Shown: positions 11,930-27,717 of the stretch, piece by piece | Layout: each line of letters opens with the position of its first letter | Numbering within the stretch: the first letter of the stretch is position 1 | Origin: Paramacrobiotus metropolitanus | Lineage: Eukaryota > Tardigrada > Eutardigrada > Parachela > Macrobiotidae | Direction of reading: 5' to 3' | Assembly: GCF_019649055.1 (NCBI RefSeq) | Contig: NW_026570223.1 | Span: forward strand, 3,596,001-3,660,000 | Length of the DNA stretch: 64,000 nucleotides | Program-made: the position numbers and the translations under genes | Notes under the pieces: model-generated | Told to the model about the DNA's origin: nothing | The model's input: the letters and a program-made list of their open reading frames with translations, nothing else | The model's database searches: none

Positions 11930-14010
11930 CTATTTTCCATAAACCGGATTAGCGCAAATACTGCCTAGCTGAGTGCCAGCAGGACAGCTTCCACTTGTGA
12001 AATAGTATTGCTGATTGTTGGCGTTGCCTTGCGTACTGCAGCTAACCACAGCGGTAACAGTGGCCGTAGCCTGCCCAGCCACCGAAGTGGCAAAAATCTG
12101 AAAAGTGTAACTTCCGGATTGGATATTCTGGGCTACACTGAGGTTTCCGCTGCTTGGATCAATGGCGAAAAGAGATGTTCCAGTTAACGAATACTGTGTC
12201 GGTGTTGTCGCGGAGCCACCGGCTTGCACTTGGGCCACTTGAGTACCGGCTGAACAACTGCTCACCTAATTAAAGCAAAACCTCTTAAATACAAACAAGT
12301 GAAACAACTAACGCTAATAGCCGCAGCTACTCTGTATGTCTGGATGCAGTCTGCAAATGTACTAATGCATATTAATTTTACATGCCAAAGTTGATCTGCT
12401 AATACAACTGCATTAGAACTGCTGCGAATTGCAGTCTTAATGCATTGTGCGGAATATCATATCATTATATTGTCATAAAATCGTTATGAACGTTAATATA
12501 TTTATTATTATTTGCAAAGCAGCAAATTCTTTTAAAGGCAGAATCTGGAAATATCTTATAGTCAGTATCGCCTTAACGCATTGTCTGCGATTAATTTTAA
12601 AAAGTTTAAGTGATTAAATGTATTTTTACTCTACGTACTGTATATAAGTCTGTAACTTCTCAAAAATTTGCATACATGATTTTAACTTCTAAGAAGTAAG
12701 GGACTCACTCGTAGTGCAGTTGTGCGCTGTTCTGCGACGTTTACATTTCACAGTACGTACTGTTAATGATGAATGCTTTTCATCTTACTCGTACATATTT
12801 CAGTTAACCTGGTAAGGCTATTTAACGCACCTGGACGCTGTACGAGGTTTGGGAGAAGCTGGGCGGTGTGAACTGCTGACCACCAGAGGTCACCTGCACG
12901 GTAACTGTCGTGGTGGCCGTGCCGCCGTTGGAGCTCTGCGCTGTGACGGTGAAGGTGTAGGTCCCGGCTGCCAAGTTGCTGTTGGCGGTGATTTGACCCG
13001 TTTGAGCGTTGATGCTGAACTGATTGGTGCCGGTGATGCTGTAGGTGACGTACTGCCCATTGGCGTTAACCGACACCTGGCCAATTGGCGTTCCATATGT
13101 AACGGTACCCACGGTAAAAGTGTAGGCAGCTTGGGAGAAGTACAGTTGATTTACGGGTTGGGTGGTTCCGGATCCGGCGCCCGGTTGAACGTTTACGCGC
13201 ACTGTACTTTCGCAATACTGGAAAGAAATAACGCTATAAAATACAAAACCTCTTAATCATGTAAAATACAGTTCGTAAACCCAGCGAAGTTGAGAAGGAC
13301 AAATTTCATATTAAAGTAGCAAAAATTTAAACTTACTCTGTATAGTGTACATGGACTCCTGACTAAATTAACACTTGTAATCATAATTTCAAAAGCAATA
13401 TCCAATCATTATTTTAATAATATCATAGCATGCCGGACAGTTTTGTACAGAAATAAAATTCGTTACTTGATTATTATCTGGGATTATCGTAAAGAAAACA
13501 TAATTATCGTATACACGTACACACAAACATACATTGCAGTTTTCTATACAATTAGTATTTACTCAGTAGTTATTATTACCAGCTGGTTAGAAGTATCGGT
13601 GGCGCGAATTCGGAATTCCAATGCAGAACGCTGCATAGCCGTTCGTGCAAGTGATCCAGCTACACTGACATCACCCGTGACTGGATTGATAGAAAATCGC
13701 CCAAAAGTGGTATCCTGTATGGACCATGTCATTTGGTTTCCTACTGGCGAGGTTGCTGTGGCTTTTACAATGAATGTTCCAGGGGGCGCTTGTTCGTACG
13801 TTATTCCAGTATATAACGACTGACCACAAGTAGGCGTAAGTGCGACCTGACGTTTTACCTGCAGCCAGAAATTCCAACGGTAAATCGGGGTAAGCACTGA
13901 CAAAAATACACTGAATTCGATGTTACAGTAATTAAACTTACAATGTTTTCTCCAAATGCATTTGTGATAAAAAGTAAGACCGAAAGCACAGAGAAAAGTA
14001 AATTCGCCAT
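11930..14010 (-). CDS. Secreted protein with cadherin-like repeats (paralogue B)
   Basis: Four exons give a 356-aa product: 13942-14010, 13580-13858, 12831-13217 and 11930-12265. Every junction is in phase 0. It starts with a 23-aa signal sequence (MANLLFSVLSVLLFITNAFG). A VKRQ segment and a unit with PTCGQSLYTG and IQDTTFGRFSINPVTG follow. Next come two SYTF/INxQTGxI repeats and a final Cys-rich tail ending AGTQLGSICANPVYGK. Exon order, boundaries and motifs match paralogue A (4659-7187) closely. It lacks about one repeat and the 17-nt microexon. It is therefore a duplicate with repeat loss or gain. No transmembrane helix is seen. An extracellular structural role is inferred. Confidence 0.75.
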
Positions 14011-14914
14011 TTTTGAAAATAAATAATAATCACGCTTAGTACAGATTGTAAGTCAGCAGTAAGTTAGACCGGCAACACAAACTATACACAACACAATTTT
14101 TTGCCTATACTTTTTCAGCAATTTTTTGATAATGATCTTCACCAAGGTTAGGCGACGATATAATATATGCCACGGACTGGTAAATGATATTAAAGACCTC
14201 AGCGAAAAATTTGCCGAAATTGTGCTTGTATTGTTTGATTTTTTAATACTTTTCTATACAGATGATCAATATGCTCTGCAATGGCACTGCCGAAAGATAA
14301 ACACACAAACGGATATGCATAAAAGTGATGCCATCCCAAAATATGCGTCGGCAGTTCAAAAGTATTGCTTCGTACAGCCAAGTCTCTAACGGAAAATGCA
14401 CGTTTGCTGTCTTAGGTGAAGAATGTGTCATGATCAAAACATTCAACCGCACACAAAAAACCGTGCCTTGGTTAATCCATAAGGATACCACTCGGCTTCC
14501 GGTTATTGCAAAGGTTTCGGAAAATCTTATGGATAGATGTCACCGCGGTGTGCTTTATGCAGAAATCAGCGTCAGCATGAGTCATTAATAAATACAATAT
14601 AAATGCCACATAGCGCATTTGAAATTCCGTACAAAAAGTCCCAGCAGCTATTCATCATGCTATTACATCCAAGGAAGTCGTTGTACAAAAGTTATTGTGA
14701 CCTTTCTTCGTCAGCGCAATCAGAATCATCAACAGATTTTCTAAGAATTTTACATGTAAGATTCATGGCTCTAGTGTACCAAAGCACGTTTCTTATACGA
14801 GTACATTGTATAAACTAATACATGCTGTTAATCTTGCCACAGACAATGACTTCGAAGATTTGCTGTTTACGATTTCGCCAATCAATTACCGATTTTCGGT
14901 TAATGCGACTTCTA
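14011..14914. other. Intergenic region
   Basis: This gap separates the start of cadherin-like paralogue B from the 3' end of RCBTB. Overlapping frames on both strands at 14126-14588 share no resemblance to known proteins. A TACGAGTA octamer lies at 14796-14803. Confidence 0.35.
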
Positions 14915-18329
<3,415 letters not shown>

Positions 18330-19432
18330 TTTTATGGTTACCGTATTATCTGTTTATTGCAGATAAGTCAGTTCATCAATCGCTTAAAAGTAAGTAATAA
18401 TGCAAAGGACAGATGTACCATGAACCAAGGATATCACTTCGGAGTACTTCGCAAGATCGTACCACTGCACCACATGAGCTACAGGATAGGAATAAACGGT
18501 AACAAGTTAGCAGCTAATTACTAATACTTCACATTTCTATTCACTACAAAAAGGTGAGGTGGAGGGACAAAAACGGACAATTATTATTGAACTCGCAATG
18601 AAAGTTTGAAAAATACCCAAATGATTATCATTGTTTATTTTCGATGTTTTGAAGCTTGACTTGAAACCATAACATTGCAAGGAAAAGACTGGCGGTTGCT
18701 GTTTGTTCACTGCCAGACCACGTTACCCGCCCTGACGATACGGTTTACCGGAAGCACTATCGACGCAGTGACGTCACTCGCCACCACATGATTATTTGTG
18801 GGAAATCGGGATGGTTGACTGGCCTGTGGAGCAGTATGTATGCGGCGCTTCTCCAGATTTTCAACTGCAGAAATCTGGAACAGCATAGCGCATGTTCCCA
18901 CATACTGATTTCGCTCGTGGCTGCGCTCGTTTTTTAGCCCAGTCGATCAATCGTTTAAACGGTTAGTCATCGTGTGATTCAGCTGTAGTTGGTATAGTGT
19001 GCTGCGCGCGTAAGTGGTTGACTCATTTCTGGTTGCGAATTTCCTCTGGGCCCTTGAGATGAGCAGCATAAACTCGACAGTAAAGCTACTGTACGATTCA
19101 ATGAAAATCCATTGAAAGTCACTTTTAATCTTGCTGACTGTGGTCATGTTTTATGATGGACCCAATGCCGAGGTGTGAAATGGTTTGACCCTGGTGATCC
19201 CGTTAGAGTACCATGTCGAATGACGAGCAGACTCAGATGGCCCAGATGCGTTGTTGCGCGAGAGCTGACTTGAAGTGGTGTTTTTGTTCCACTGAACAAG
19301 CTTACACGCCGTAAATGGCTCATGTTCCCAATTTGCATACTTCTTACCTGATTCAGCCTGGTCAATATTATTATACGCTGAGGACTTAATTAATCATTAT
19401 AACGATTTAGCGTGTTTTCGTAAATACCGAAA
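18330..19432. other. Intergenic region between divergent RCBTB and ULK3
   Basis: This head-to-head spacer holds the putative promoters of both genes. A plus-strand GC-richer block lies at 18700-19300. The frames there (18707-18901, 18947-19147, 19144-19365 on minus) have no domain and no splice-consistent continuation into RCBTB. A 5' non-coding exon of ULK3 is possible but unproven. Confidence 0.35.
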
Positions 19433-22153
19433 ATGAGATCATCGCGCAATCTTCGCCCTTTAAGTGGGGAAGCGAAAAGTCCCACTTCTCAACGACCACT
19501 GATTACGGATTTCGTGCTCCAAGAAAGACTGGGATCGGGATCATACGCCAATGTCTACAAGGCATTCTGGAAAGTAAGTACTTGTATTCGATTAAACAGG
19601 AGCTACTGTTTTTAGTGATCGTTTTGGCATTCATCATCCGTCGTGGCTCTGCTGATGATTTTTCTCTTATAACATAAAAACAATGCATTTCTTGAACAGC
19701 TATAAATCGGTGGTTCCACTGGTTCGTATGGCAGAGTACCTGTATTTTCTGTATTTGTTTAGATTAGTTAGTTTTTTGTGATACTATCTGTTTGAGACTT
19801 TGAGTTGTGATGGAAATTTCGTTTCCCATTTAGACGACGAATGAAACCGTGGCCATCAAGAAAATCCAGAAAGCCCGGCTTAATCAAGCATCGATAGAGA
19901 ATATTTTACTGGAGATTGAAATTCTGAAAAGTCTAAAACACGACTTCATCGTTGAAATGAAAGATTTCACTGTGAGTTCTTTGGCCGGTTACTTAAAGCT
20001 GTACAACATGCCGTTTAATTTGTATACATTCCTGATATAAGTCTATGCTTCTGTTACTTTATGTAGTGGGATTCGGATAACATCTATTTAATCCTGGAAT
20101 ATTGTTCGGGCGGTGATTTGTCTAATTTTATCCGGACGCGGAGACGTCTGCCGGAAGCGATTTGCCGTCGCTTCGTACAGCAGATAGGTGCGTGGTACAG
20201 CAACTGAAACATTACTTACTAAAATGACTAAGCCTTTTAACTCCGTTTTATTGTCTTTATTTGGTAGTATTGCAGTTTTTAAGTAGTTATGTCAGATTTT
20301 TTGCTGAATTGCAGGTAAAGCTATGCAGTTTCTCCGCTCAAAGCATGTTGCTCATATGGATCTAAAGCCAAAAAATATTTTGCTTTCCTCAAGTCGTGAA
20401 CCGTTCTTAAAACTCGCCGGTAAGTTCATTTCTTGATAACTTCATTCAGTATTTTGTGTTTTAAGGAAATGGTTTCAAATTTGTTAGAACGTTTTTATTC
20501 ATCAATACTATTATTATAAACTCTGCTGTGTAATGGTTATAAAATGAAATTAATGTTTAGACTTTGGATTCGCTCAGTATCTGAAAGCAACGGATGGAGC
20601 GAACGATATGCGCGGTTCACCGTTGTATATGGCACCGGAAATGTTTTCTGGCAAAGGATACGATGCACGTGTCGATTTGTGGTCGATCGGTGTTATCTGT
20701 TATGGTAAGCGGTACACCTTGTTAAAAGTGCGTCATATTGGTTAATCTGCACCAACACATACCGTGCTATTTATAGAATGCTTATTTGGCCGAGCGCCAT
20801 ACTCTTCGAGAACGCTTGAAGAATTGTTAGCCAAAATAGCCGAAGGATACCCGATAAGCTTCCCTTCCGATATAAAGATCTCTGACAAGTGCCGCGATCT
20901 TCTCGACAGACTGCTCAAGCACGATCCGAACGAGCGCATATCTTTTGAAGAATTTTTTAAGCATCCGTTTTTGGACTTCGAGCATTTTCCTTCGGATTCC
21001 AACTATGAGAAAGCCGTAAGTTTTTTTAAATTCTAGTACGGTATTTTCTTTTGCTTATTCAGTTAATAATTGCAGTTATCCCTATGCAAAATCGCTGGTG
21101 ATTTTGATAAGAAGCAGTGCTATGAAGATGCCGTGAAGAATTATTTAGCTGGCTTGGATTACCTTGTTCCCGTATTGACATGTAGGTTATTTATTTTTCT
21201 CCTCTTTGAATAATTGTGAATTTGTGATAATAGTGTGCATTGTTTACTTTAGATGAAACGGATGAGGCCAAAAAACGTACTATCAAGGAGAAAGTGCAAG
21301 CTTATATGGCACGCACGGAAGAAATTAAGAAGACCATCCGAGCGGAAGGCCGACTGCCATTGCTGTCGAGTCCTGGGCACGATATCGAATTCATTGATGA
21401 GAATGCTATGGATTATCTGAAAAGAGTATTCGAAACTGAACCAGCGATCATTGCTGCATTAGAATCAGGAAGCACTGCAGAATACATGGTACACGAAACG
21501 TCTACTGTTTACAAGTATGAAGGACACTTATGTTTCGCTATTAGGAAAACCAAGGACATTATAAGTTGGCTATGGAATATTATGAAGTGGCTATTGAGCG
21601 GCTTATGCGATTTACCAGAGGTATGGTTTATCAGGCTGTCATAATGATCTCGTACAGTGGTACACGGTACAATATAATTCAATAATTTGTTTGGCCTAAT
21701 ACGTTTGTAAACATGTTTATATGTTATTCAAATGTTCGTTTTCGCAGTCGATATGGTGTTATATAGCGGTTGGATGTGGTGGTTTGTCTTTCATGCAGAT
21801 TTTGAACAGTTCCGTACAATTGAATTTAACGGTAAAGGTCTTTTGCTATATTAGCAGGTATGCCAGCGAGCGAGAAGCGTACGAAACTACAACGGCAGAT
21901 TGCGGACTGGCTGGAAAACGCAGAGAATTTGAACGAGAAGATGAAGATGTTTGAACGTGACGACCAGTTAGCTAAAACCATTAATCCACTGGGCAAAACC
22001 ATTGCCATACCGTCCAAGAAGCCGCTGCCTGCCAGTCAGTTTCGCAACAAGGAACAGCAGCTGCAGCCACCGGGAGAGTCTTCCAGTAGGCGTCGCACTA
22101 ACCCTAATACTAACACCAAACAGCCCCCATTCCGCTCAATTTGGCGCTATTGA
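19433..22153 (+). CDS. ULK3: Serine/threonine-protein kinase ULK3
   Basis: Ten exons in phase give 533 aa: 19433-19573, 19834-19971, 20067-20187, 20315-20419, 20561-20704, 20777-21015, 21076-21181, 21253-21488, 21545-21620 and 21858-22153. The kinase domain spans ~28-285. It has a Gly-loop (LGSGSYANV), catalytic Lys in VAIKK (~56), HMDLKPKN with Asp149, DFG at 169-171, and [10 protein letters not shown]. It is a non-RD kinase. Human ULK3 likewise has a non-Arg residue here. Two MIT-type helical regions follow (about 300-365 and 380-450), as in ULK3. The family phosphorylates ESCRT-III/IST1 in the abscission checkpoint and acts on GLI proteins in Hedgehog signalling. The 56-nt intron 21489-21544 must be removed to keep the second MIT helix in frame ([17 protein letters not shown]). 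The C-terminal ~60 residues are basic and disordered. Confidence 0.93.
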
Positions 22154-22764
22154 CATTCTTATTTTGTCAGGGTGTTTTTTTTTTATTTCTTTAGTTTTCC
22201 AGTCGTGCTCCCAACAGTGACGTACGCTTGCCGAAAGTCTTTGATATCCAAGTGATCGCCTCAGTTTACTATTTTTTTCGGCTTTTTTACTCGTTTTCTG
22301 GCTGTGATAGATACCATTGTGTGCACGTTGTACCGGTTGTTACCGTCGGACTGTGTTGATAACTTTAAAGTTTTACTTTTTGCAACGAAAATCTTGTCAT
22401 TCAGAATGTTGATTTATTGACGTGTAAATCCTGAATTGTATACTGAAATCTCACTGTCAGTAATGATTCAAATACTAAAACTTCAAATTTCAAAACAGCA
22501 CCGTTACCAAACACTGGCGAAAAGCATAAATTAAACCCAGCACATTCCCACCCACTTCCAACCTGAACTCAAACTGCAAAACTGAAGTCACCAACAATAA
22601 AAAGGATAACGGTTAAGGAACACTTCATGCCACCGGAAGAATCCTCTGCAGAAGGTTTCTTGACAAAATCCAGGAGAACCATAACTTTGTAGCAAGAATA
22701 TGTCTTTATTACGCCATATACACGTAGTAGCAAGGCATGCAGCGAGGAATTCCAGCCAAAGGAA
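22154..22764. other. 3' flank of ULK3 / convergent spacer
   Basis: This is AT-rich 3' sequence between convergent ULK3 and the ML-like gene. An AATAAA at 22596 fits the ULK3 3' UTR. No other gene was seen. Confidence 0.4.
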
Positions 22765-24235
22765 TCAAACAGTTAAATTGGCAAGAATACAGGCAAATGT
22801 GTGGTCCTTTTGGTCAACTGTCCATGCTTCAATTCCATAATTTCCCTAAAAAAAGAGGAAAATTTAAAACTCAGCAAAAAGGCATTTGTCCGAACACCAA
22901 GAAAACGTAAAGGGCCTTTACTAAAGGCAGTTTTTCATTGCTGTGCAGCGTCTGTATACCTTGAAAAAATTTCTTTTTACAGTCTCACTTATTTTTACGT
23001 ATCTTTAACCTCACCGAAAACATGAAAAACGGAAGCTTGTACTGAAGGCCGAAAGTCTGGCTTTCCATGGAAAGTGGACATTTCAAGGAAGGCAAAAACC
23101 TTTTACACACGTCGTAATGTGTTGTATATAACTTTCTTGAATTGTGAAAGACGCGCACTTTCAGCAGGCCTGCATCTATAATTCTTTCCGGATGAAGCTG
23201 GAAGATCAGCCAGACCTCTTTCGAATGATCGCCAAAGTCCCGCATCAGAACCGTACCGATTTTGGCAGATTTTTCTGGGAAATGGTGAAGGTCAGCGATA
23301 AAATACTGGTGTTGGGAACAACTTTTGTCGACATAATTTACACTCAAGGGTTTTAAAATTTCGAACTAGAATCGATGTGAATTAAGAATTCGAAATATAT
23401 TTTCAATTTCAGATACCTGTGCAACTGGGATACACTGATCCAATCTGAATAACCGTTGCGTTTGTGACATTCCTTATTACCGCTTCCAGCTGAATCACTT
23501 CTGCAAAAATTACGGTAAATGCACGCATTTGTAAAATACGGATTATGAAATCGAATACATGAGCGGCCATTTCAAATCGCATAAAAGTATGCATTGTCGA
23601 TAAGCAAAAATTGCTAGCACAATCCCTGGCACACTGACTTTATGATCAAAGGCATTCGCAATTTTTGCCGCTCACGCTTACAAGTTAGGTGCAACCGTGC
23701 ACCAACTGAAATTTCTAATTTAATGACAAAGCAATTAGTAAAACTGATTTTAAGAAAATTAATGTTAGATAACTAAATACAAATTCGGCAGTCGTTACTC
23801 GTCAGTAATATACGTATGTAGCGGCAGTTTATTGCGCACAATTTGCAACTTATAGCATTGTTAGTATCGTTAGTAAACCAATCTGAAATGTGCAACTGTG
23901 TAATCACTAATCAGCGAAACAGTAAATTCAATCATTTGCACTCGTGCGCACATTTTCCTACTTGTACATCTCTATAACTTCAAGTAGTCCAGAAACAATT
24001 AAACCATCTCCACCTTTAAAATTTTATGATATTTACCATAAGAAATTAATCAACAAATTCACTACAGCTTGCTTGAACGATGTCTCTTACCGGTGTTTCC
24101 GTCAAACGACACGCCGCGAGAAGACGATGAGATCAAAACCAAAAGAGATGAGGAGCTGAATAGCTGAAAATAAGTCACAAATCCCACAAAGGATATCACG
24201 ATAATTCCCAACAGGAATTTTGCGCTGATTATCAT
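22765..24235 (-). CDS. Secreted ML / GM2-activator-like lipid-binding protein (model incomplete)
   Basis: The exons I can support are 24091-24235 (start with a hydrophobic leader, MIISAKFLLGIIVISFVGF), 23417-23500 (EVIQLEAVIRNVTNATVIQ, ending PSCT), a third ending at 23015, and 22765-22845. The third contains LKVRVFHNSRKLYTTHYDVC and KCPL. The last encodes GNYGIEAWTVDQKDHTFACI and a stop. The spacing H..Y...D.C...CPL, then G-x-Y-x-I/V...D...C, is the signature of MD-2-related lipid-recognition (ML) and GM2-activator domains. Exons 1-2 and 3-4 join in phase. The exon 2/exon 3 junction does not, because exon 2 ends in phase 1 and the candidate acceptors at about 23310 and 23368 read in phase 0. 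A small exon may be missed there. The likely role is secreted lipid binding or transfer. Confidence 0.55.
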
Positions 24236-25568
24236 CTCGTATCAGTTTCTCTGCAAGTGTTTCCCGAAACACTACCGCCCAGAAACAGGGGCGATTCAAC
24301 AATCAGACCGCGTTCTCCTACCACACGAAACCGCAACATCTATTATTCTGAATTGCAGTTTGCTCACAGCTTCCGCTCGCATATCCATGCCACACATCAG
24401 CATGAGCGTACTGCACGCTTCCGGCTGCACTATCTTAACCTTCCTTTCGGTTGAATAATGCACTCCCAGTCCCTGATCGATATCGCGTCCGTAACAATAA
24501 TGTTTCCGTGGCCAACAATTCATAAAAAGTGGTGCAGCCTTTCATAGTTTTTACTTTCACTGACGAAACAATTTGGCTTGATCATGGCATGTCCACGTGC
24601 ACTCGCAAACGCAACCAACTCCACAATCAGAAACCATCAATCCTGCGCAAGGGCATCCCGGAAAGCCGAAAGAAAGCATAATAATTATGAGCTGCGGCAT
24701 ATTTCATCCTGCAACTATGTCGTGGCAACTTTAATCAGGGCAATCAAGCACTTGCAAAATGTTCACTTTAACAGAGCAGTCGCGATGCCTTCACTTTGCC
24801 CTCGTGATGGCTCCCACTAGATAAATCAAAATGCACATGAACGCTCTCCATATCGCGCTTTGAGATCTGATTAAACTTTATCATAACAGCATACCACGCA
24901 TTTTGATTCCAGTTAAGAAGTTTACAGTAGCGCTATTACAGACAAAAATTAAAACGTGATCAGGAAAATGAGGAACGCACACTGAGCGATAAAATTCAAA
25001 CATGTTCTGAGTCCTGACTGTATGGTTCCAGCGTTTTTCAATGCTGCCACCCGCAGGGAGGAAGCGTGCGCCACTTATCAAGTATTTGTTTTGGTTTTGA
25101 CAAAAGTTACAAGTTTGAAGTGCAGAGATATGCCAGTGCACCACATCATGATTGCGATAAAGATTCATAGACACATATGCTATAACTTAAATTTTCATTC
25201 ATAACTGTTAATTTTCGCGTTCGATAATATCTACTATTACGATGTCCATCTTATTTGCACTGAGCGTGGTTAACATAGCCCGCAAATGAGACTTACATGC
25301 AGCACATAGTGCGCCGATTTGTTATGCCTACTGTATATCTGTATTTGCATATTTGTTTTGGTTATAGCAATGCAAAGTTCAAGATGTTGAAACGTTGAGA
25401 CTTTCAGTTCGTTTTCAGTTCTGCGAAGAATAGTGAAGTACATTGTACATTTTTACTAGTGATATGGTAATTCTTGATTAGAGAGTCCAGTTGTATTTAC
25501 AGGTGTTTACAGATTAGGCAGTACTGACAGCGAGATTAGTCTGCATCGTACAATCTTAAATCGGAGCC
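24236..25568. other. Region with unresolved minus-strand coding potential
   Basis: Minus-strand frames at 24881-25174 and around 24300-24523 have near-coding composition, with stretches such as ISGARFLPAGGSIEKRW and ACSTLMLMCGMDM. I could not join them with consistent splice sites or name a family. Either an unannotated gene upstream of the ML-like gene or chance is possible. The ANCHR promoter should lie at 25200-25568. Confidence 0.25.
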
Positions 25569-27020
25569 ATGTCTACCTGCGTAATGTGTGGACAACCCTA
25601 CACCAATCTGCGGAACTCTGTTAAATGCGATCGCTGCCATAGAACAGTGTGCTCCAGTTGTTGTCGTTCTAGTCAGGCAGACGCCAAGCATCATTTCTGT
25701 ATTGCATGTATTCGCCAGCAGAAGAAAGCGGAGGATCCCAATGATGACCGACCAAAATGGCTACGAGAAGCACAGCAATTGCACCGCGGCGCTGCTAATG
25801 CTGCTAATCCATCTGTCCATGGCGGGCAGATGTCTCAAACTGCCGCAGTGGGCCAATCTTCGAACAAAACTCGGTCAGATAGGTCCCAGACTGCCGTTGA
25901 TGATCGTCCGAAATGGTTGCGGGAAGCCCAAGAAAGGGAAGCCGCAGCGGCTAATCAAAAACCTGACGCGAAGACGGATGATATTCGGGATCGACTCGTT
26001 AAATTGAAAGAAGAAATGGCTGTGGTTAAACCTGTTCTGAGTGAAGAAGCGATTCGAGGGAAGTTGGCTCAACTGAGAGATCAGGATCCGAGCACGGCCA
26101 GAACGTCTGGACAGCCGGACTATTCGGTAAGATGTTTTACGAACAATTTCACTTTTACTTTCTGTATTCCATCGTATTGCGTATTACAGTTATGAGTTGG
26201 GTTAAAAAGCTAGATGCTGTTGTAACTGTACCTATGTCGCAGTCGATATGTGAGTGTTAATATAGATTATTTCTTTTATTAAATAATCGCATGCGATGGA
26301 TACTCGCGATTTTGGGATTTGTATATAAACTAACCTCAAACTAACTAAACTCACTAACTAAACTAACTAAACTCAAACTAAACTCAAACAAACACGAGTA
26401 TATAACTAAACTCAAACTAAACTCAAACAAACACGAGTATATAACTAAACTCAAATAAATAATAGCATGTTCGCTAACGTTTTAATGTTTTTTCGCTAGT
26501 GTTTTGTTTCTCTGATTTGGACCGGTAGGTTTTACGATTTCCCGAGGAAAAAACCGAGTCGGAAGAAATCGAGAGCCTAATTGCACAGATGAAAGAGCGT
26601 GCAAAATTGGAAGATGATGATGTGGATTTGATAAAGGAACTGGAAGCGCGATTGCAAAGGCTGAAATCAGAAACGGCAGCGCTGGGCATTTCCACTTCCG
26701 GTACGTCTAGTCCAATGCCCAAACCAGATAGAACCAAAGTATCCCGCAAGCTAACAGAAAAGGATGGTGGCATGGATGTGGACAGCAGTGACGAGGAAGC
26801 AGAACAAATTGAGCGGATCCTGTCCAAGAAGCTTCCCGATACACCACTCGATGTGGATTCCTATGAGGATTCGTTTTGTATTATTTGTCCGGAAGATCCG
26901 GTAGTGGTGTGCTTAGACTGTGATAAAGATATGTACTGCATGCGATGCTTTAGAGAATGCCACAAGGAATGGGATGCCATGGATCACCGCACCAAACGGA
27001 TTCCCAAACCTAGACGCTGA
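25569..27020 (+). CDS. ZFYVE19: Abscission/NoCut checkpoint regulator (ANCHR)
   Basis: Two exons (25569-26126 and 26529-27020, phase 0) give 349 aa. Residues 1-~50 form a FYVE-like double zinc finger (CVMCGQPYTNLRNSVKCDRC, then CSSCC and FCIAC). Two DDRPKWLREAQ repeats follow. Next is a helical segment, DIRDRLVKLKEEM, which fits the MIT-interacting motif region. A coiled coil (LIKELEARLQRLKSET) and a C-terminal B-box-like zinc cluster (CIICPEDP...CLDCDKDMYCMRCFRECH) complete it. This is the ZFYVE19/ANCHR architecture. ANCHR binds VPS4 and CHMP4 and delays abscission when chromatin bridges persist. ULK3, a kinase of the same checkpoint, lies 3.4 kb upstream on the same strand. Confidence 0.9.
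26335..26455. repeat. Tandem repeat in the ANCHR intron
   Basis: An actaaactcaa-type simple tract contains two near-identical 39-bp units. Each ends with acacgagtatata, and the shared 'cacgag' lies at 26393 and 26432. Confidence 0.8.
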
Positions 27021-27717
27021 CTCTGGTAATTTGGATTAAAAATATCTACTTAATTACCTCTGCTTGTGAAGTTTCGTGTAATAGCGTTTTTTAAATTCTG
27101 TGTTGTGGTTCTTTTGCGGTTAGCATATGGCTGATGAAGGTCTTGACGTGCAAAGAAGCCTTTTATTTATTTTGGTATTGCTTTGATTTGCCAGTTCTGG
27201 CGCGCATTCCTTGTTTTAGCAGAATTATGTTATTTGTAGGCATTAGTGACCAGGCAGCAAATTTTTATAATAATGTTGGTAGTTTCGACAGAAGTTAACT
27301 TGTTTGATTTTGGTTAGTAAACGCGCAAAAACAGTTTGTAGTTTTGGTTTCGTTTCAAACGGCGCATGCATATTGCATGCTATTGCATGCTTTAAAGCAA
27401 AAAGATGGATTTGTGGTTAGTGTCCGAATCACCAACGTACAATTACATACTTCATACAAAGCAAAAGTTGATAATTTTTCATTTTGTAGATCCAAAAACA
27501 TAAACATACGACCATTAGCCGATACCGCTGCCATTTCCGTCAGCTTTTAAAAATATCCAGAATCATCTAATTCATTATCAATATGGAACATTTGCTCAAC
27601 ATCAGTGATCACTTCAGTTCTAAAAAGTACTAACGGCCGAAACGAAATTTCGTATAATTGTTACACACTAAAAAAACAGAAAAAAGCATGACGCAAGTTG
27701 TGCATAACCGATTCAAC
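27021..27717. other. Convergent intergenic spacer
   Basis: This holds the 3' flanks of ANCHR (plus) and CSN5 (minus). A short direct repeat (tattgcatgc twice) lies at 27371-27391. No gene was recognised. Confidence 0.4.

Noticed and set aside
24296..25174. Minus-strand frames upstream of the ML-like gene
   Set aside because: Some coding-like stretches, but stops and lack of consistent splice phase prevented a model. Kept only as a low-confidence region.
19433..27020. ULK3 and ANCHR as an operon
   Set aside because: A minus-strand gene lies between them and the spacing is large. Proximity alone is reported.
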